This document shows positions 1 to 7,914 of a stretch of 43,110 nt of DNA, piece by piece. The stretch covers positions 1-43,110 of the forward strand of contig NZ_SCML01000053.1 in assembly GCF_005503365.1 (NCBI RefSeq). Reading direction: 5' to 3'. This DNA is from Hydrogenophaga sp. 2FB. Its GTDB lineage: Bacteria; Pseudomonadota; Gammaproteobacteria; Burkholderiales; Burkholderiaceae_C. A program made the position numbers and the translations under genes. Position 1 is the first letter of the stretch; the number at the start of each line of letters is the position of its first letter. The notes beneath the pieces are model-generated. The model did not search any database. It was not told where the DNA came from and saw only the letters and a list, made by a program, of their open reading frames with translations.

Positions 1-115
1 CGCGGTGTTGAGGGGACGGGGAGTTTTATAGGAGGACCGGGGCGGGACAGTGGCGAAGCATTTCAGTGTAGGGCCTCGGTCCCGATGGCAGTAGAGTGGA
101 CGGTTGCCACCCCGG

Positions 116-142
116 TGTCACAACGCCGATGCGCTATCCGTC
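116..142 (+). promoter_or_regulatory. ECF41-type promoter upstream of the sigma gene
   Basis: TGTCACA (116-122), a 16-base spacer and CGTC (139-142) match the promoter signature known for ECF41 sigma factors. The same arrangement with the same spacer recurs at 1077-1103 in front of the partner operon. The CGTC box ends only 8 bases before the sigma gene ATG at 151, so the transcript would begin at or very near the start codon. This supports autoregulation and a leaderless or nearly leaderless mRNA. Confidence 0.8.
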
Positions 143-150
143 TAACCGCC

Positions 151-1059
151 ATGAACGACACCACCCTCGACACCTTTCGCCGCCTGCGCCCGCGTCTGCA
201 CGGCATCGCCTACCGCATGCTCGGCTCGTCCGCCGAAGCCGAAGAGGTGGTGCAGGACGCCTGGCTGCGCTGGCACGAGAGCGCCCACGACGGGCTGGAC
301 AGCGCCGAGGCCTGGCTGGTCACCATCACCACGCGGCTGGCCATCGATCGGCTGCGCAGCGCCAAGGTGCAGCGCGAGCACTACGTGGGCACCTGGTTGC
401 CCGAGCCGCTGATGTCCGAGGCCATGTCGCCCTCGCCCGAAGACATGCTGGAGCGCGCGGACGACGTGTCGGTGGCCTTTCTCACGTTGCTGGAACGCCT
501 GTCGCCCGAGGCGCGCGCAGCGTTCCTGATGCGCGAGGTGTTCGACGCCGACTACGGCGAGGTGGCCGAAGCGCTGGGCAAGAGCGAAAGCGCGTGCCGT
601 CAGATCGTGCACCGTGCCAAGGCGCAATTGCAGGACGAGCGGCCACGCCACGTGGTGCCGCGCGAGGCGCAGCTGCGTTTGCTGCGTGGCTTTGCCGATG
701 CGGCCGCGCGCGGCCAGTTCACCGTCCTCAAGAACTTGCTGGCAGAAGATGCCCAGCTGATCGGTGACGGCGGCGGCATCGTGCCCAGCTTCGGCGTGCC
801 ACTCGTGGGCGACCGGCGCATCGCACAGCTCTTCTACGCCACGCACCGGCGCTTTGGCGATGCGGTGCGTTACGAGGTGGTGGTGCTCAATGGCCGGTGG
901 GGTTTGCTGCGTTTCATCGGCAACACGCTGGAAGCGGCACAGTCGTTCGAAACCGATGGGGAGCGCATTCTCACGCTGCATGTGCAGCGCAACCCCGACA
1001 AGCTCGCCCGCATCGCCGCCGCGCTCGGTCGCGACACGGGACCTGTGCCGAAGCCCTGA
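151..1059 (+). CDS. ECF41-family RNA polymerase sigma factor (SigJ-like) with SnoaL-like C-terminal domain
   Basis: A 302-residue sigma factor of the extracytoplasmic-function class. Sigma region 2 is near residues 8-75 (RPRLHGIAYRMLGS, then the EEVVQDAWLRW stretch) and region 4 near 110-165 (LSPEARAAFLMREVF, followed by an HTH ending in CRQIVHRAK). The long C-terminal part is SnoaL/NTF2-like and has the DGGG motif and the terminal NPDKL motif typical of ECF41, where this domain, not a separate anti-sigma factor, modulates activity. An in-frame ATG at 85 would put the promoter inside the gene, so ATG 151 is preferred. It is followed by an AhpD-like gene and an NAD(P)-binding gene, the classic ECF41 partners. 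The inducing signal is unknown. Confidence 0.93.
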   Translation: MNDTTLDTFRRLRPRLHGIAYRMLGSSAEAEEVVQDAWLRWHESAHDGLDSAEAWLVTITTRLAIDRLRSAKVQREHYVGTWLPEPLMSEAMSPSPEDMLERADDVSVAFLTLLERLSPEARAAFLMREVFDADYGEVAEALGKSESACRQIVHRAKAQLQDERPRHVVPREAQLRLLRGFADAAARGQFTVLKNLLAEDAQLIGDGGGIVPSFGVPLVGDRRIAQLFYATHRRFGDAVRYEVVVLNGRWGLLRFIGNTLEAAQSFETDGERILTLHVQRNPDKLARIAAALGRDTGPVPKP

Positions 1060-1076
1060 AAAAAAATACGGGGCGC

Positions 1077-1103
1077 TGTCACAAACCGGAGAGCTGTGCC
1101 GTC
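1077..1103 (+). promoter_or_regulatory. ECF41-type promoter of the target operon
   Basis: TGTCACA (1077-1083), 16 bases and CGTC (1100-1103), identical in both boxes and in spacing to the element at 116-142. It lies 39 bases upstream of the ATG of the AhpD-like gene, leaving a 5' leader of roughly 30 bases. The matching pair of elements indicates that the sigma factor drives both its own gene and this operon. Confidence 0.82.
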
Positions 1104-1142
1104 TTGAGTGTGTATCCCAACCACTCTCATCAAGACAACACC

Positions 1143-1604
1143 ATGCACAACGCTCCCCGACTCCCCTGGATCCAGATTTCCCCCAAGGCCTACCAGGCCA
1201 TGGCCGCCGTCGGCGCCACCACCGCCACCTCCTCGCTCGGCCCCATCTTGATGGAGCTCGTGAAAACGCGCGTGTCGCAGCTCAACGGCTGTGCCTTCTG
1301 CGTCGACATGCACGTGCGCGACCTGCGCAAGCACGGCGAAACCTGGCAGCGCATCAACAGCCTGTGCACCTGGCGCGAAGTGGGCCTGTACAGCGCACGC
1401 GAACGCGCCGCCTTCGACTGGGCCGAGAGCATGACGCGGCTGGTGGAACACCACGGTGCGCGCGACGCCGAGTTCGACGCGCTCAAGGGCCAGTTCAGCG
1501 ATCAGGAGATCGTCGAACTGAACTGGGTGATCGCCCAGATCAACGCCTGGAACCGCATGGCCATCGGCATGTGCGCGCCCGTGGTGGAAAAAGACATCGC
1601 CTGA
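1143..1604 (+). CDS. Carboxymuconolactone decarboxylase / AhpD-like alkylhydroperoxidase family protein
   Basis: A 153-residue all-helical CMD/AhpD-fold protein. It has the family CxxC centre in the segment NGCAFCVDMH (about residues 50-59) with the downstream His, the motif of AhpD-type peroxidase or redox members as opposed to true decarboxylases. No signal peptide, so probably cytosolic. It sits directly behind an ECF41-type promoter and 32 bases before an NAD(P)-binding protein gene. CMD-type proteins are the best-known targets of ECF41 sigma factors. The substrate cannot be read from the sequence; peroxide reduction is inferred from the CxxC motif. Confidence 0.88.
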   Translation: MHNAPRLPWIQISPKAYQAMAAVGATTATSSLGPILMELVKTRVSQLNGCAFCVDMHVRDLRKHGETWQRINSLCTWREVGLYSARERAAFDWAESMTRLVEHHGARDAEFDALKGQFSDQEIVELNWVIAQINAWNRMAIGMCAPVVEKDIA

Positions 1605-1636
1605 AAGAACCCACATCCCGTCAAGGAGCACACACC

Positions 1637-2389
1637 ATGCACATCGTCATCCTCGGAGGCAGTGGCCTCATCGGCAAACAAGTCGCCGCGCAATTGCGGC
1701 AGGCGGGCCACCGCGTCACGCCCGCATCACCGTCCACCGGCGTCAACGCCGTCACCGGCGAGGGCCTGAGCCAGGTTCTCGGTGACGCGGACGTGGTCGT
1801 GGACGTGACCAACTCGCCTTCGTTCGAGGACGAGGCCGTGATGCACTTCTTCCGCGCCTCGACGCAGAACCTGCTGGCGGCCGGCGCCCGCGCGGGCGTG
1901 CGCCACCTGGTGGCACTGTCGGTGGTGGGGTCGGAGCGCGTGCCCGACAGCGGCTACTTCCGTGCCAAGATCGCGCAGGAGGCGCTGATCAAGGCCGGGC
2001 CGGTGCCCTACACCATCGTGCGCGCCACGCAGTTCTTCGAGTTTCTGATGTCGGTGGCGCACGTCAACACCGAAGGCCAGACGGTGCGCCTGCCGTCTGC
2101 ACTGCTGCAGCCCATCGCCTCGGCCGACGTGGCCGCCGCGCTCGCCGACGTGGTGACGCAACCGCCGCTCAACGGCACCCGCGAAGTGGCGGGTCCCGAG
2201 GCCATCCCGCTCGACGAGCTGGTGCGCCGCGTGCTGGTGGCGCAGCACGACGAGCGGGTGGTGGTGACCGATCCCGACGCGCGCTATTTCGGCAGCCGCC
2301 TGGACGACCGCTCGCTGGTGCCTCAGCAAGCGGCCACGTTGGGTGCCACCTCGCTCGCCCAATGGCTGGCGAGAACCGCCGTCGCGTGA
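1637..2389 (+). CDS. NAD(P)-binding atypical SDR / NmrA-like protein
   Basis: A 250-residue protein opening with a Rossmann nucleotide-binding motif, ILGGSGLIGKQVA (GxxGxxG class), followed by VVDVTNSPSF and the region VRHLVALSVVGSERV common to NmrA-like and uronate-epimerase-like atypical SDRs. The classical YxxxK dyad is represented only loosely (YFRAKIAQE), so catalytic activity is uncertain. It is the third gene of the ECF41 unit and probably co-transcribed with the AhpD-like gene. A GGAG box lies 9 bases before the ATG. It ends 16 bases from the convergent bestrophin gene. Confidence 0.85.
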   Translation: MHIVILGGSGLIGKQVAAQLRQAGHRVTPASPSTGVNAVTGEGLSQVLGDADVVVDVTNSPSFEDEAVMHFFRASTQNLLAAGARAGVRHLVALSVVGSERVPDSGYFRAKIAQEALIKAGPVPYTIVRATQFFEFLMSVAHVNTEGQTVRLPSALLQPIASADVAAALADVVTQPPLNGTREVAGPEAIPLDELVRRVLVAQHDERVVVTDPDARYFGSRLDDRSLVPQQAATLGATSLAQWLARTAVA

Positions 2390-2405
2390 GCGCGGCGGTT
2401 CAGGT

Positions 2406-3419
2406 TCAGAGCAGGATCTGCTGCTGAGGGGCAGGCGCGGGCACCTGGCCGGCGTCCTCGCCCAGCATCTCCCTGAACTCGTGTTCGATGACGCGGCACA
2501 GGTGGGTGATGGGCACGTCGTTGGCGCCGCCTTCGAATGGGTTCTCGGTGCTTTCGCCCACCTGGTCCAGCGACATGTACATCCACGACACCAGCACGCT
2601 GAACGGCACCGAGAGCCACACCATGTGGCCCGCCAGCAGGCCCGTCACGCTCTCGTTGAGGCGGTCGAATTCGCGCACCAGGCAAAACGGCAGCAGCAAG
2701 GCAAAGCACCAGACGAACAGCGTGTTGATGGTGGCGTACTGGCGCGGATAGGGAAAGTTCTTGATGCGCTCCACGCGGCTGTGGTGGTCCAGAAGCTCCT
2801 TGATGGTTTTCTGCAGCTCGGCGTGGTACAGCGCCGCGATTTCCTGTCGGGCAGACAAAGCCCGCAAGTCCTCGCTTTGCAACGCGAGCAACAAGCCGCC
2901 CTTGTTCGCGGCGCCCAGGACCTGTTGCAAGTCCGCTTCGCTCAGCAGACCTTGCAATTCGGCGTCGAGCGAGACGCTGTGCTCGTGCACGGTGAAGTAC
3001 TTCTGGCGGTACTCCGCGTTGGCGCGGCTGTTCGCGGATTCCCACACGCGCGGCAGGCGCAACTGGTGGCGCAACACCGCCAGCCAGGCCAGGTGGCGGT
3101 GGAGGAGCACGGGAAACATGGCGGCGTTGGTGGGAAGCATGCGGCAGGTGAGACCCCAGTACCGGCTCGCGCCCACGATCGATGACCACACCTGCTGGGC
3201 CTCGACGGTGCGCTGGTAGGTCTGTGCGTTCTTGAAGCCCACGATGAACGAGGTGGCCGTGCCCAGCAACACCGCCACCGACCAGGGCGCGGCGATCCAG
3301 GTGAGGCCGAACACCTGGTACAGCGTGGCCGGGATGGCGGCCAGCACCAGGAGGATGTAGGTCTTGCGCCGTGTCCAGTCGAGAAACTCGGCGAGGGTGT
3401 AGGACTTGGTGATTTTCAT
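2406..3419 (-). CDS. Bestrophin family membrane protein (UPF0187)
   Basis: A 337-residue integral membrane protein resembling bacterial bestrophins, which form pentameric ion channels. Hydrophobic segments are near residues 20-65 (ILLVLAAIPATLYQVFG, then WSVAVLLGTATSFIVG), followed by the family-typical FKNAQTYQRTVEAQQVW and SRYWG. A second hydrophobic pair lies near 225-285 (FVWCFALLLPF, then VLVSWMYMSLDQVGE), followed by the conserved NPFEGGANDVPI. The start is the ATG complementary to 3417-3419; further upstream the frame only runs antisense to the enoyl-CoA hydratase gene. The physiological ion and role here are unknown. Confidence 0.88.
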   Translation of the reverse strand: MKITKSYTLAEFLDWTRRKTYILLVLAAIPATLYQVFGLTWIAAPWSVAVLLGTATSFIVGFKNAQTYQRTVEAQQVWSSIVGASRYWGLTCRMLPTNAAMFPVLLHRHLAWLAVLRHQLRLPRVWESANSRANAEYRQKYFTVHEHSVSLDAELQGLLSEADLQQVLGAANKGGLLLALQSEDLRALSARQEIAALYHAELQKTIKELLDHHSRVERIKNFPYPRQYATINTLFVWCFALLLPFCLVREFDRLNESVTGLLAGHMVWLSVPFSVLVSWMYMSLDQVGESTENPFEGGANDVPITHLCRVIEHEFREMLGEDAGQVPAPAPQQQILL

Positions 3420-3518
3420 GGGGATGTTGGGACGTGGCGTGGCAGGGGTTGACGCCCACAAGACGGTTGAGCGCTGCGTTTTGTGACAGCGCCGGGCGCG
3501 GGCGTGTACGCTCCCGGC

Positions 3519-4211
3519 ATGCACCTGATCCAGACCTTTGATGCCGGCGTGCTCGAACTCTGCCTGAACCGGCCCGAACGCCTCAATGCGCTCACGCTCG
3601 CCCTCGCGCGCGACCTGCTCCTGGCGGTGCAGGCCGGCGTGGCCGATCCGGCGGTGCGCGTGATCCTGATCCGCGGCGAAGGCCGTGCGTTCTGCGCCGG
3701 CAAGGACCGCGACGACCCGCCCACGCCCGCCTTCGTTGACACCCTGCAGGCGCTCGCCGCGGCACTGGTGCACGCGCCGCAGCCGGTGGTAACGGCGGTG
3801 CACGGCTGGGTCGTGGGCGCGGGCCTGGAGCTCATGCTCAACGGCGACCTGGCGGTGGCCGCGCGCGGCACGCGCTGCGTGTTGCCCGAGGTGAACGTGG
3901 GCCTGTTCGGCACCGGCGGCGTGGCCGCGTTGCTGCCGCGCCTGGTGGGTTTGCAGAAAGCCAAGGGCCTGCTGATGCTGGGACAGGAGATCGGCGCGGC
4001 CGACGCCGAGCGCTGGGGCCTGGTGTGGCAGGTGGTGGACGACGAGGCGCTGGCGTCGCACGCGCGGGGCCTGGCGCAGCAGCTCGCGCGCAGCAGCCCG
4101 CGTTTGCTGGCCGAGGTGAAGCAGCTCGTGCACCGCGAACAGCTCGGTGATTTCGATGCCACGCTCGCGCGCGAAACGCAGGTGCATGCGCGCCTGACGC
4201 CTGCTCAGTAG
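3519..4211 (+). CDS. Enoyl-CoA hydratase / isomerase family protein
   Basis: A 230-residue crotonase-fold protein. The oxyanion-hole loop is seen as FCAGKDRDD (about residues 65-73), and the second conserved block is HGWVVGAGLELMLNGDL with the acidic residue at the usual first glutamate position. The second catalytic position is in VLPEVNVGLFG. The family hydrates or isomerises enoyl-CoA thioesters, but substrate preference cannot be inferred. It starts at ATG 3519, 99 bases from the divergent bestrophin gene, and its stop overlaps the end of convergent slyX by 7 bases. No other beta-oxidation gene is adjacent. Confidence 0.88.
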   Translation: MHLIQTFDAGVLELCLNRPERLNALTLALARDLLLAVQAGVADPAVRVILIRGEGRAFCAGKDRDDPPTPAFVDTLQALAAALVHAPQPVVTAVHGWVVGAGLELMLNGDLAVAARGTRCVLPEVNVGLFGTGGVAALLPRLVGLQKAKGLLMLGQEIGAADAERWGLVWQVVDDEALASHARGLAQQLARSSPRLLAEVKQLVHREQLGDFDATLARETQVHARLTPAQ

Positions 4212-4441
4212 TGCGGCGGTAGCTCGTCGCGCGGGTCGCGCACCCCACCGGCCGCGGGCTCGGGCTCGCCGCGTTGGCGCAGGCGGCTCACTTCGCGCAG
4301 CAACAGGTCGATCTGCTCCTGTTGGCGCGCCACCAACTGGTTGAGGCTGTCCAGCAAGTCTTCGGCGTAGCTGGCCTTGATTTCGACGTCCATGAGGCGC
4401 TGCTCGGTGTGTTCACCGTGGGAATGGGGAGTGGCTGTCAT
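4205..4441 (-). CDS. slyX: SlyX family protein
   Basis: A 78-residue protein that is mostly a predicted coiled coil (IKASYAEDLLDSLNQLVARQ to LLLREVSRLRQR) and ends in DELPPHY; the PPHY tail is the hallmark of SlyX. Its molecular function is not established in any organism. The start is ATG at 4441; an upstream in-frame extension to 4540 would run through a GC-rich hairpin region and is not supported. Its 3' end overlaps the enoyl-CoA hydratase gene by 7 bases, tail to tail. Confidence 0.88.
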   Translation of the reverse strand: MTATPHSHGEHTEQRLMDVEIKASYAEDLLDSLNQLVARQQEQIDLLLREVSRLRQRGEPEPAAGGVRDPRDELPPHY

Positions 4442-4453
4442 GCCCCTATTGGA

Positions 4454-4481
4454 CGACATCCGGGGACATCCCCGGGATGTG
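4454..4481. repeat. GC-rich inverted repeat between slyX and the next gene
   Basis: ATCCGGGGA and TCCCCGGGAT form a near-perfect hairpin with a single bulged G and a very short loop, just upstream of slyX and about 95 bases before the gene at 4573. No T-run follows on either strand, so it is not an obvious intrinsic terminator; an operator or structural role is possible. Confidence 0.45.
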
Positions 4482-4572
4482 TGATGCAGCGCACAGACAG
4501 GGCCATGAACTTGGACCATTCTGCGCCTCGATCCGCACATGGTGTGCGGGCTATGCCTTGCAGGGGAAACGC

Positions 4573-5088
4573 ATGCCTCATGTTGAAACGGTCATTGAAT
4601 CAACGCCCGTGTCCTGGTTTCCTGAAACGGTGCTCGAACCGCGCCCTTTGCCGGGGTACCCGAGCGATGCCGTGTCGCCGTGTCAATGGTTGTCGACCGA
4701 AGCGGCCTTTGCCGACACGGGTGGGCTGGTCAGCGGCAACGAATTGGCCGAACTCATCCGCAGTCGATGTCGGCTCAGGCAGGCGTCTGAACCCGTAGCG
4801 TTGGTGGCGCGCTGGATTTCCTTCAAGAATGTGGTGTCGCTCGACAGTCCCTGGGGGCTCATGCTGCCTGTGTTTCAGTTCGATCTGCCGCGCGCAGCGA
4901 TCCACCCCGGTGTGCTATTGGTGTTGTCCGAATTGAAGGGCGTGCTCGACGACGCCGAACTCGCGCTCTGGTTCGTCACACCCAACGAATGGCTCCAGGA
5001 GGCAAGGCCGGTCGAGGGCTTGAACAGCCACCTCTCGGCCGTACGGCAAGCCGCCCGCACCGACCGTTTCGTGGCGCTGGGCGGCTGA
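4573..5088 (+). CDS. Hypothetical protein, weakly MbcA/ParS-antitoxin-like C-terminus
   Basis: A 171-residue protein that I do not recognise with confidence. The preferred start is ATG 4573 (MPHVETV); the frame is open to 4477, but that part reads like untranslated leader. No membrane segment or signal peptide is seen. The C-terminal stretch, LALWFVTPNEWLQEARPVEG followed by a helix with AVRQAARTDRF, loosely resembles the helical DUF2384/MbcA toxin-binding domain (a W-L-x-P pattern, then a basic helix). No toxin gene (RES or Fic type) is adjacent, so a toxin-antitoxin role is not supported by context. It ends 6 bases before the convergent lipoprotein gene. Confidence 0.6.
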   Translation: MPHVETVIESTPVSWFPETVLEPRPLPGYPSDAVSPCQWLSTEAAFADTGGLVSGNELAELIRSRCRLRQASEPVALVARWISFKNVVSLDSPWGLMLPVFQFDLPRAAIHPGVLLVLSELKGVLDDAELALWFVTPNEWLQEARPVEGLNSHLSAVRQAARTDRFVALGG

Positions 5089-5094
5089 GCGCGC

Positions 5095-5679
5095 TCAGAT
5101 GCGCGGCTCGCCGTTGCCGTTGACGAGGATGGTGCGTCCCGGCGGCGAGGTCATCTGCACCGAGTGCTGCACGCCCCGGAAGGTGTAGGTCACGTCCCAG
5201 TACTCCGGCGCGTTGCTGCCCACGTTCGTGCAGCGCTGCACCTCGCGCGTCTGCGGGCTGCCGCGGCCCACGTTGGAGCCCACCGCCGCGCCCGCCACCG
5301 CTCCGCCTACCGTGGCAATGTCGCGACCGGTGCCACCACCGATCTGGTGGCCGAGGATGCCGCCCACGACGCCGCCGATGATCGCGCCCGGCACACTGCG
5401 CCGCCGCTCCACTTCTTCGCGCTCCATCCAGCACTGTTGTCCGCCGCTGGGGCCGACCACGGCGCGGGCCGACGTCACCGGGGCTTCGTACAGGGTTTCG
5501 TTGTCGCGACGGCGGTAGTCGCCCATCGGGGCCTGTTGGACCGGGCCTTGGTACACGGTGGATGGGGGGTACCGGTGCGGCGGCTCGGACGTGCCGCAGC
5601 CCGCCAGGCCTGCGGCGGCGAATACCGCCAGCAGGGCATAACGGTGGCGGGCGATGAACGGGGTCTGTCGGGTTTTCAT
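5095..5679 (-). CDS. Glycine-zipper (2TM) outer-membrane lipoprotein
   Basis: A 194-residue lipoprotein precursor. The N-terminus is a basic then hydrophobic signal ending in a lipobox, AGLAGCGTS, with the acylated Cys near residue 28. The middle holds a glycine-zipper segment near residues 100-140 (PGAIIGGVVGGILGHQIGGG, then GGAVAGAAVGSNVG) as in SlyB/Rickettsia 17-kDa-antigen-like proteins. The C-terminal part resembles the soluble tail of that family (YWDVTYTFRGVQH, then RTILVNGNGEPRI). It probably sits in the outer membrane with an envelope-integrity role. It is divergent from the catalase gene across about 150 bases. Confidence 0.85.
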   Translation of the reverse strand: MKTRQTPFIARHRYALLAVFAAAGLAGCGTSEPPHRYPPSTVYQGPVQQAPMGDYRRRDNETLYEAPVTSARAVVGPSGGQQCWMEREEVERRRSVPGAIIGGVVGGILGHQIGGGTGRDIATVGGAVAGAAVGSNVGRGSPQTREVQRCTNVGSNAPEYWDVTYTFRGVQHSVQMTSPPGRTILVNGNGEPRI

Positions 5680-5832
5680 GGTGGCTCCTTGAATGTGTGT
5701 GACAACGGATTCGTGCATGCCAATCTGCGCCTCGCCGCGTCGCCGGTCTGTGCGTTGCAGCACCGACGTGTGGCGCGCCGGGTTCAATACTTTGTTTTTG
5801 TGCCCATCCACGATCGCCCGAGGAGCAACCCC

Positions 5833-7911
5833 ATGAAAAAGCGGAAACAAGATGACACCGGTCCTGACGCCCACCTGGGCACGGGCGGTGAATTGCACCA
5901 GCACGCCCATGCCGAGCACCCGCCGCTGACCACGCAGCAAGGCATACCGATCTCGGACAACCAGAACTCGCTGCGCGCCCACCCGCGTGGCCCCACGCTG
6001 CTGGAAGACTTCGTGCTGCGCGAGAAGATCACGCACTTCGACCACGAACGCATTCCCGAGCGCATCGTGCATGCGCGCGGTTCGGCTGCGCACGGCTTCT
6101 TCGAACTCACCGATTCGTTGAGCGATGTCACCACCGCCAAGGTGTTGACCGAAGTGGGCGTGCAGACGCCGGTGTTCACCCGCTTCTCCACCGTGGCCGG
6201 TGGCGCGGGCTCCGTCGACACGCCACGCGACGTGCGCGGCTTCGCGGTCAAGCTTTACACGAAGGAAGGCAACTGGGATCTCGTGGGCAACAACGTGCCG
6301 GTGTTCTTCATCCAGGACGCGATGAAATTTCCCGACGTCGTCCACTCGGTGAAGATGGAGCCGGACCGCGGGTTTCCGCAATCGGCTTCCGCGCACGACA
6401 CGTTCTGGGACTTCATCTCGCTCACACCGGAGTCGATGCACACGGTGATGTGGATCATGTCCGACCGCACCATCCCGCGCTCCCTGCGCATGATCGAAGG
6501 CTTCGGCGTGCACAGCTTTCGCCTGCTCAACGCGGCGGGCGAGTCGACCTTCGTGAAATTCCACTGGCGGCCCAGGCTGGGCATGCAGTCCACGGTGTGG
6601 GACGAAGCGGTGAAGCTGGCCGGCGCCGACCCCGACTTCCACCGGCGCGATCTGTTCGACACGCTGGACGCGGGCGGCGTGGCCGAATGGGACTTCGCGG
6701 TGCAGCTGTTCACGCAGGAAGAAGCCGATGGATTTCCCTTCGACCACCTGGACCCCACCAAGCTCATTCCCGAGGAGCTGGTGCCGCTGCGCGTGATCGG
6801 CCGCATGGTGCTGGACCGTTGGCCCGACAACTTCTTTGCCGAGACCGAGCAGGTTGCCTTCTGCCCCGCCAACCTCGTGCCCGGCATCGACTTCTCCAAC
6901 GACCCGCTGCTGCAAGGGCGGCTCTTTTCTTACCTCGACACGCAGCTCTCGCGCCTCGGTTCGCCCAACTTCACGCAGATTCCCGTCAACGCGCCCAAGT
7001 GCCCGTTCGCCCACCACCAGCGCGATGGCCACATGCAGACCGAGCAGCCCAAAGGCCGCGTCAACTACGAACCCAGTTCGCTCGCACCCGACTCGCCGCG
7101 CGCCGACCCGAACGCCGGCTTCAAGAGCGCGGCGGTGGACGAAGGTGGTGTGCGCGGCCGCGTACGCGCCGAGAGCTTTGCCGACCACTACAGCCAGGCG
7201 CGCCAGTTCTTCATCAGCCAGACCGAGATCGAGCAGTCGCACATCGCGTCCGCCCTGGTGTTCGAACTCTCCAAAGTCGAACACGTGCACGTGCAGCAGA
7301 CCATCGTGGGCCACTTGCGCGTGATCGATGAAAGGCTGGGCCAACGCGTGGCCGATGGCCTAGGGATGGACAAGCTGCCACCGGCCGCCCATCCCGCGAA
7401 ACCGGTGCAGAAGCTGCCGCCGTCGGCCGCGCTGAGCCTCATCGGCAACGCCAAGGACACGCTCGAAGGCCGCTGTATCGGCATTCTGATGGCCGACGGT
7501 TCGGACGGCGCGGTCATCTCGGCGCTGAAGAAGGCCGCGCAGGCCCAAGGCGCGCGCGTGAAGCTGGTGGCGCCCCGCGTCGGCGGTGTCACGCTGGCCG
7601 ACGGCAAGCACCAGGCGGCCGACGGGCAACTGGCCGGCACACCGTCGGTGGTGTTCGATGCGGTGGCGCTGGTGCTCTCCGAAGACGCGGGCCGCAAGCT
7701 GTGCCGCGAAGCCGCGGCGGTGGACTTCGTGCGCGATGCCTTCGGTCACCTGAAAGCCATCGCTACCGATGCGGGCGCGCAGGCGCTGCTGCAAGCCGCA
7801 GGCATTGAACCCGATGCGGGCGTCGTCCGCGCGGACGACGTGAAGGCCTTTTTGAAGGCGGCCACCACGCGCCAGTGGGTGCGCGAGCCGAAGGTGCGCA
7901 CCTTGGCGTGA
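5833..7911 (+). CDS. katE: Large-subunit (clade 2, HPII-type) catalase
   Basis: A 692-residue haem catalase that disproportionates hydrogen peroxide. Distal His80 lies in IVHARGSAAHG, the distal Asn in GNNVPVFFIQDAMKFPD, and the proximal haem ligand is Tyr367 in RLFSYLDTQLSR. Beyond the catalase core (to about residue 500) it has the C-terminal DJ-1/PfpI-like domain typical of large catalases, seen from GRCIGILMADGSDG onward. The length fits clade 2 rather than the roughly 480-residue small catalases. The start ATG follows AGGAG at 5821. It ends 3 bases from the convergent thiE gene. KatE enzymes usually serve stationary-phase or stress responses. Confidence 0.95.
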   Translation: MKKRKQDDTGPDAHLGTGGELHQHAHAEHPPLTTQQGIPISDNQNSLRAHPRGPTLLEDFVLREKITHFDHERIPERIVHARGSAAHGFFELTDSLSDVTTAKVLTEVGVQTPVFTRFSTVAGGAGSVDTPRDVRGFAVKLYTKEGNWDLVGNNVPVFFIQDAMKFPDVVHSVKMEPDRGFPQSASAHDTFWDFISLTPESMHTVMWIMSDRTIPRSLRMIEGFGVHSFRLLNAAGESTFVKFHWRPRLGMQSTVWDEAVKLAGADPDFHRRDLFDTLDAGGVAEWDFAVQLFTQEEADGFPFDHLDPTKLIPEELVPLRVIGRMVLDRWPDNFFAETEQVAFCPANLVPGIDFSNDPLLQGRLFSYLDTQLSRLGSPNFTQIPVNAPKCPFAHHQRDGHMQTEQPKGRVNYEPSSLAPDSPRADPNAGFKSAAVDEGGVRGRVRAESFADHYSQARQFFISQTEIEQSHIASALVFELSKVEHVHVQQTIVGHLRVIDERLGQRVADGLGMDKLPPAAHPAKPVQKLPPSAALSLIGNAKDTLEGRCIGILMADGSDGAVISALKKAAQAQGARVKLVAPRVGGVTLADGKHQAADGQLAGTPSVVFDAVALVLSEDAGRKLCREAAAVDFVRDAFGHLKAIATDAGAQALLQAAGIEPDAGVVRADDVKAFLKAATTRQWVREPKVRTLA

Positions 7912-7914
7912 CGC

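Noticed and set aside
1..115. A gene or end of a gene at the left edge
   Set aside because: No open frame with domain or start support; it is probably upstream intergenic DNA.
2406..4187. Long minus-strand frame extending the bestrophin gene to 593 residues
   Set aside because: The extension is antisense to the enoyl-CoA hydratase gene and low in complexity; the true start is ATG 3419.
5095..7344. 749-residue open frame on the minus strand
   Set aside because: The upstream part is the antisense of katE; only the segment from 5679 down, with a lipoprotein signal, is a gene.
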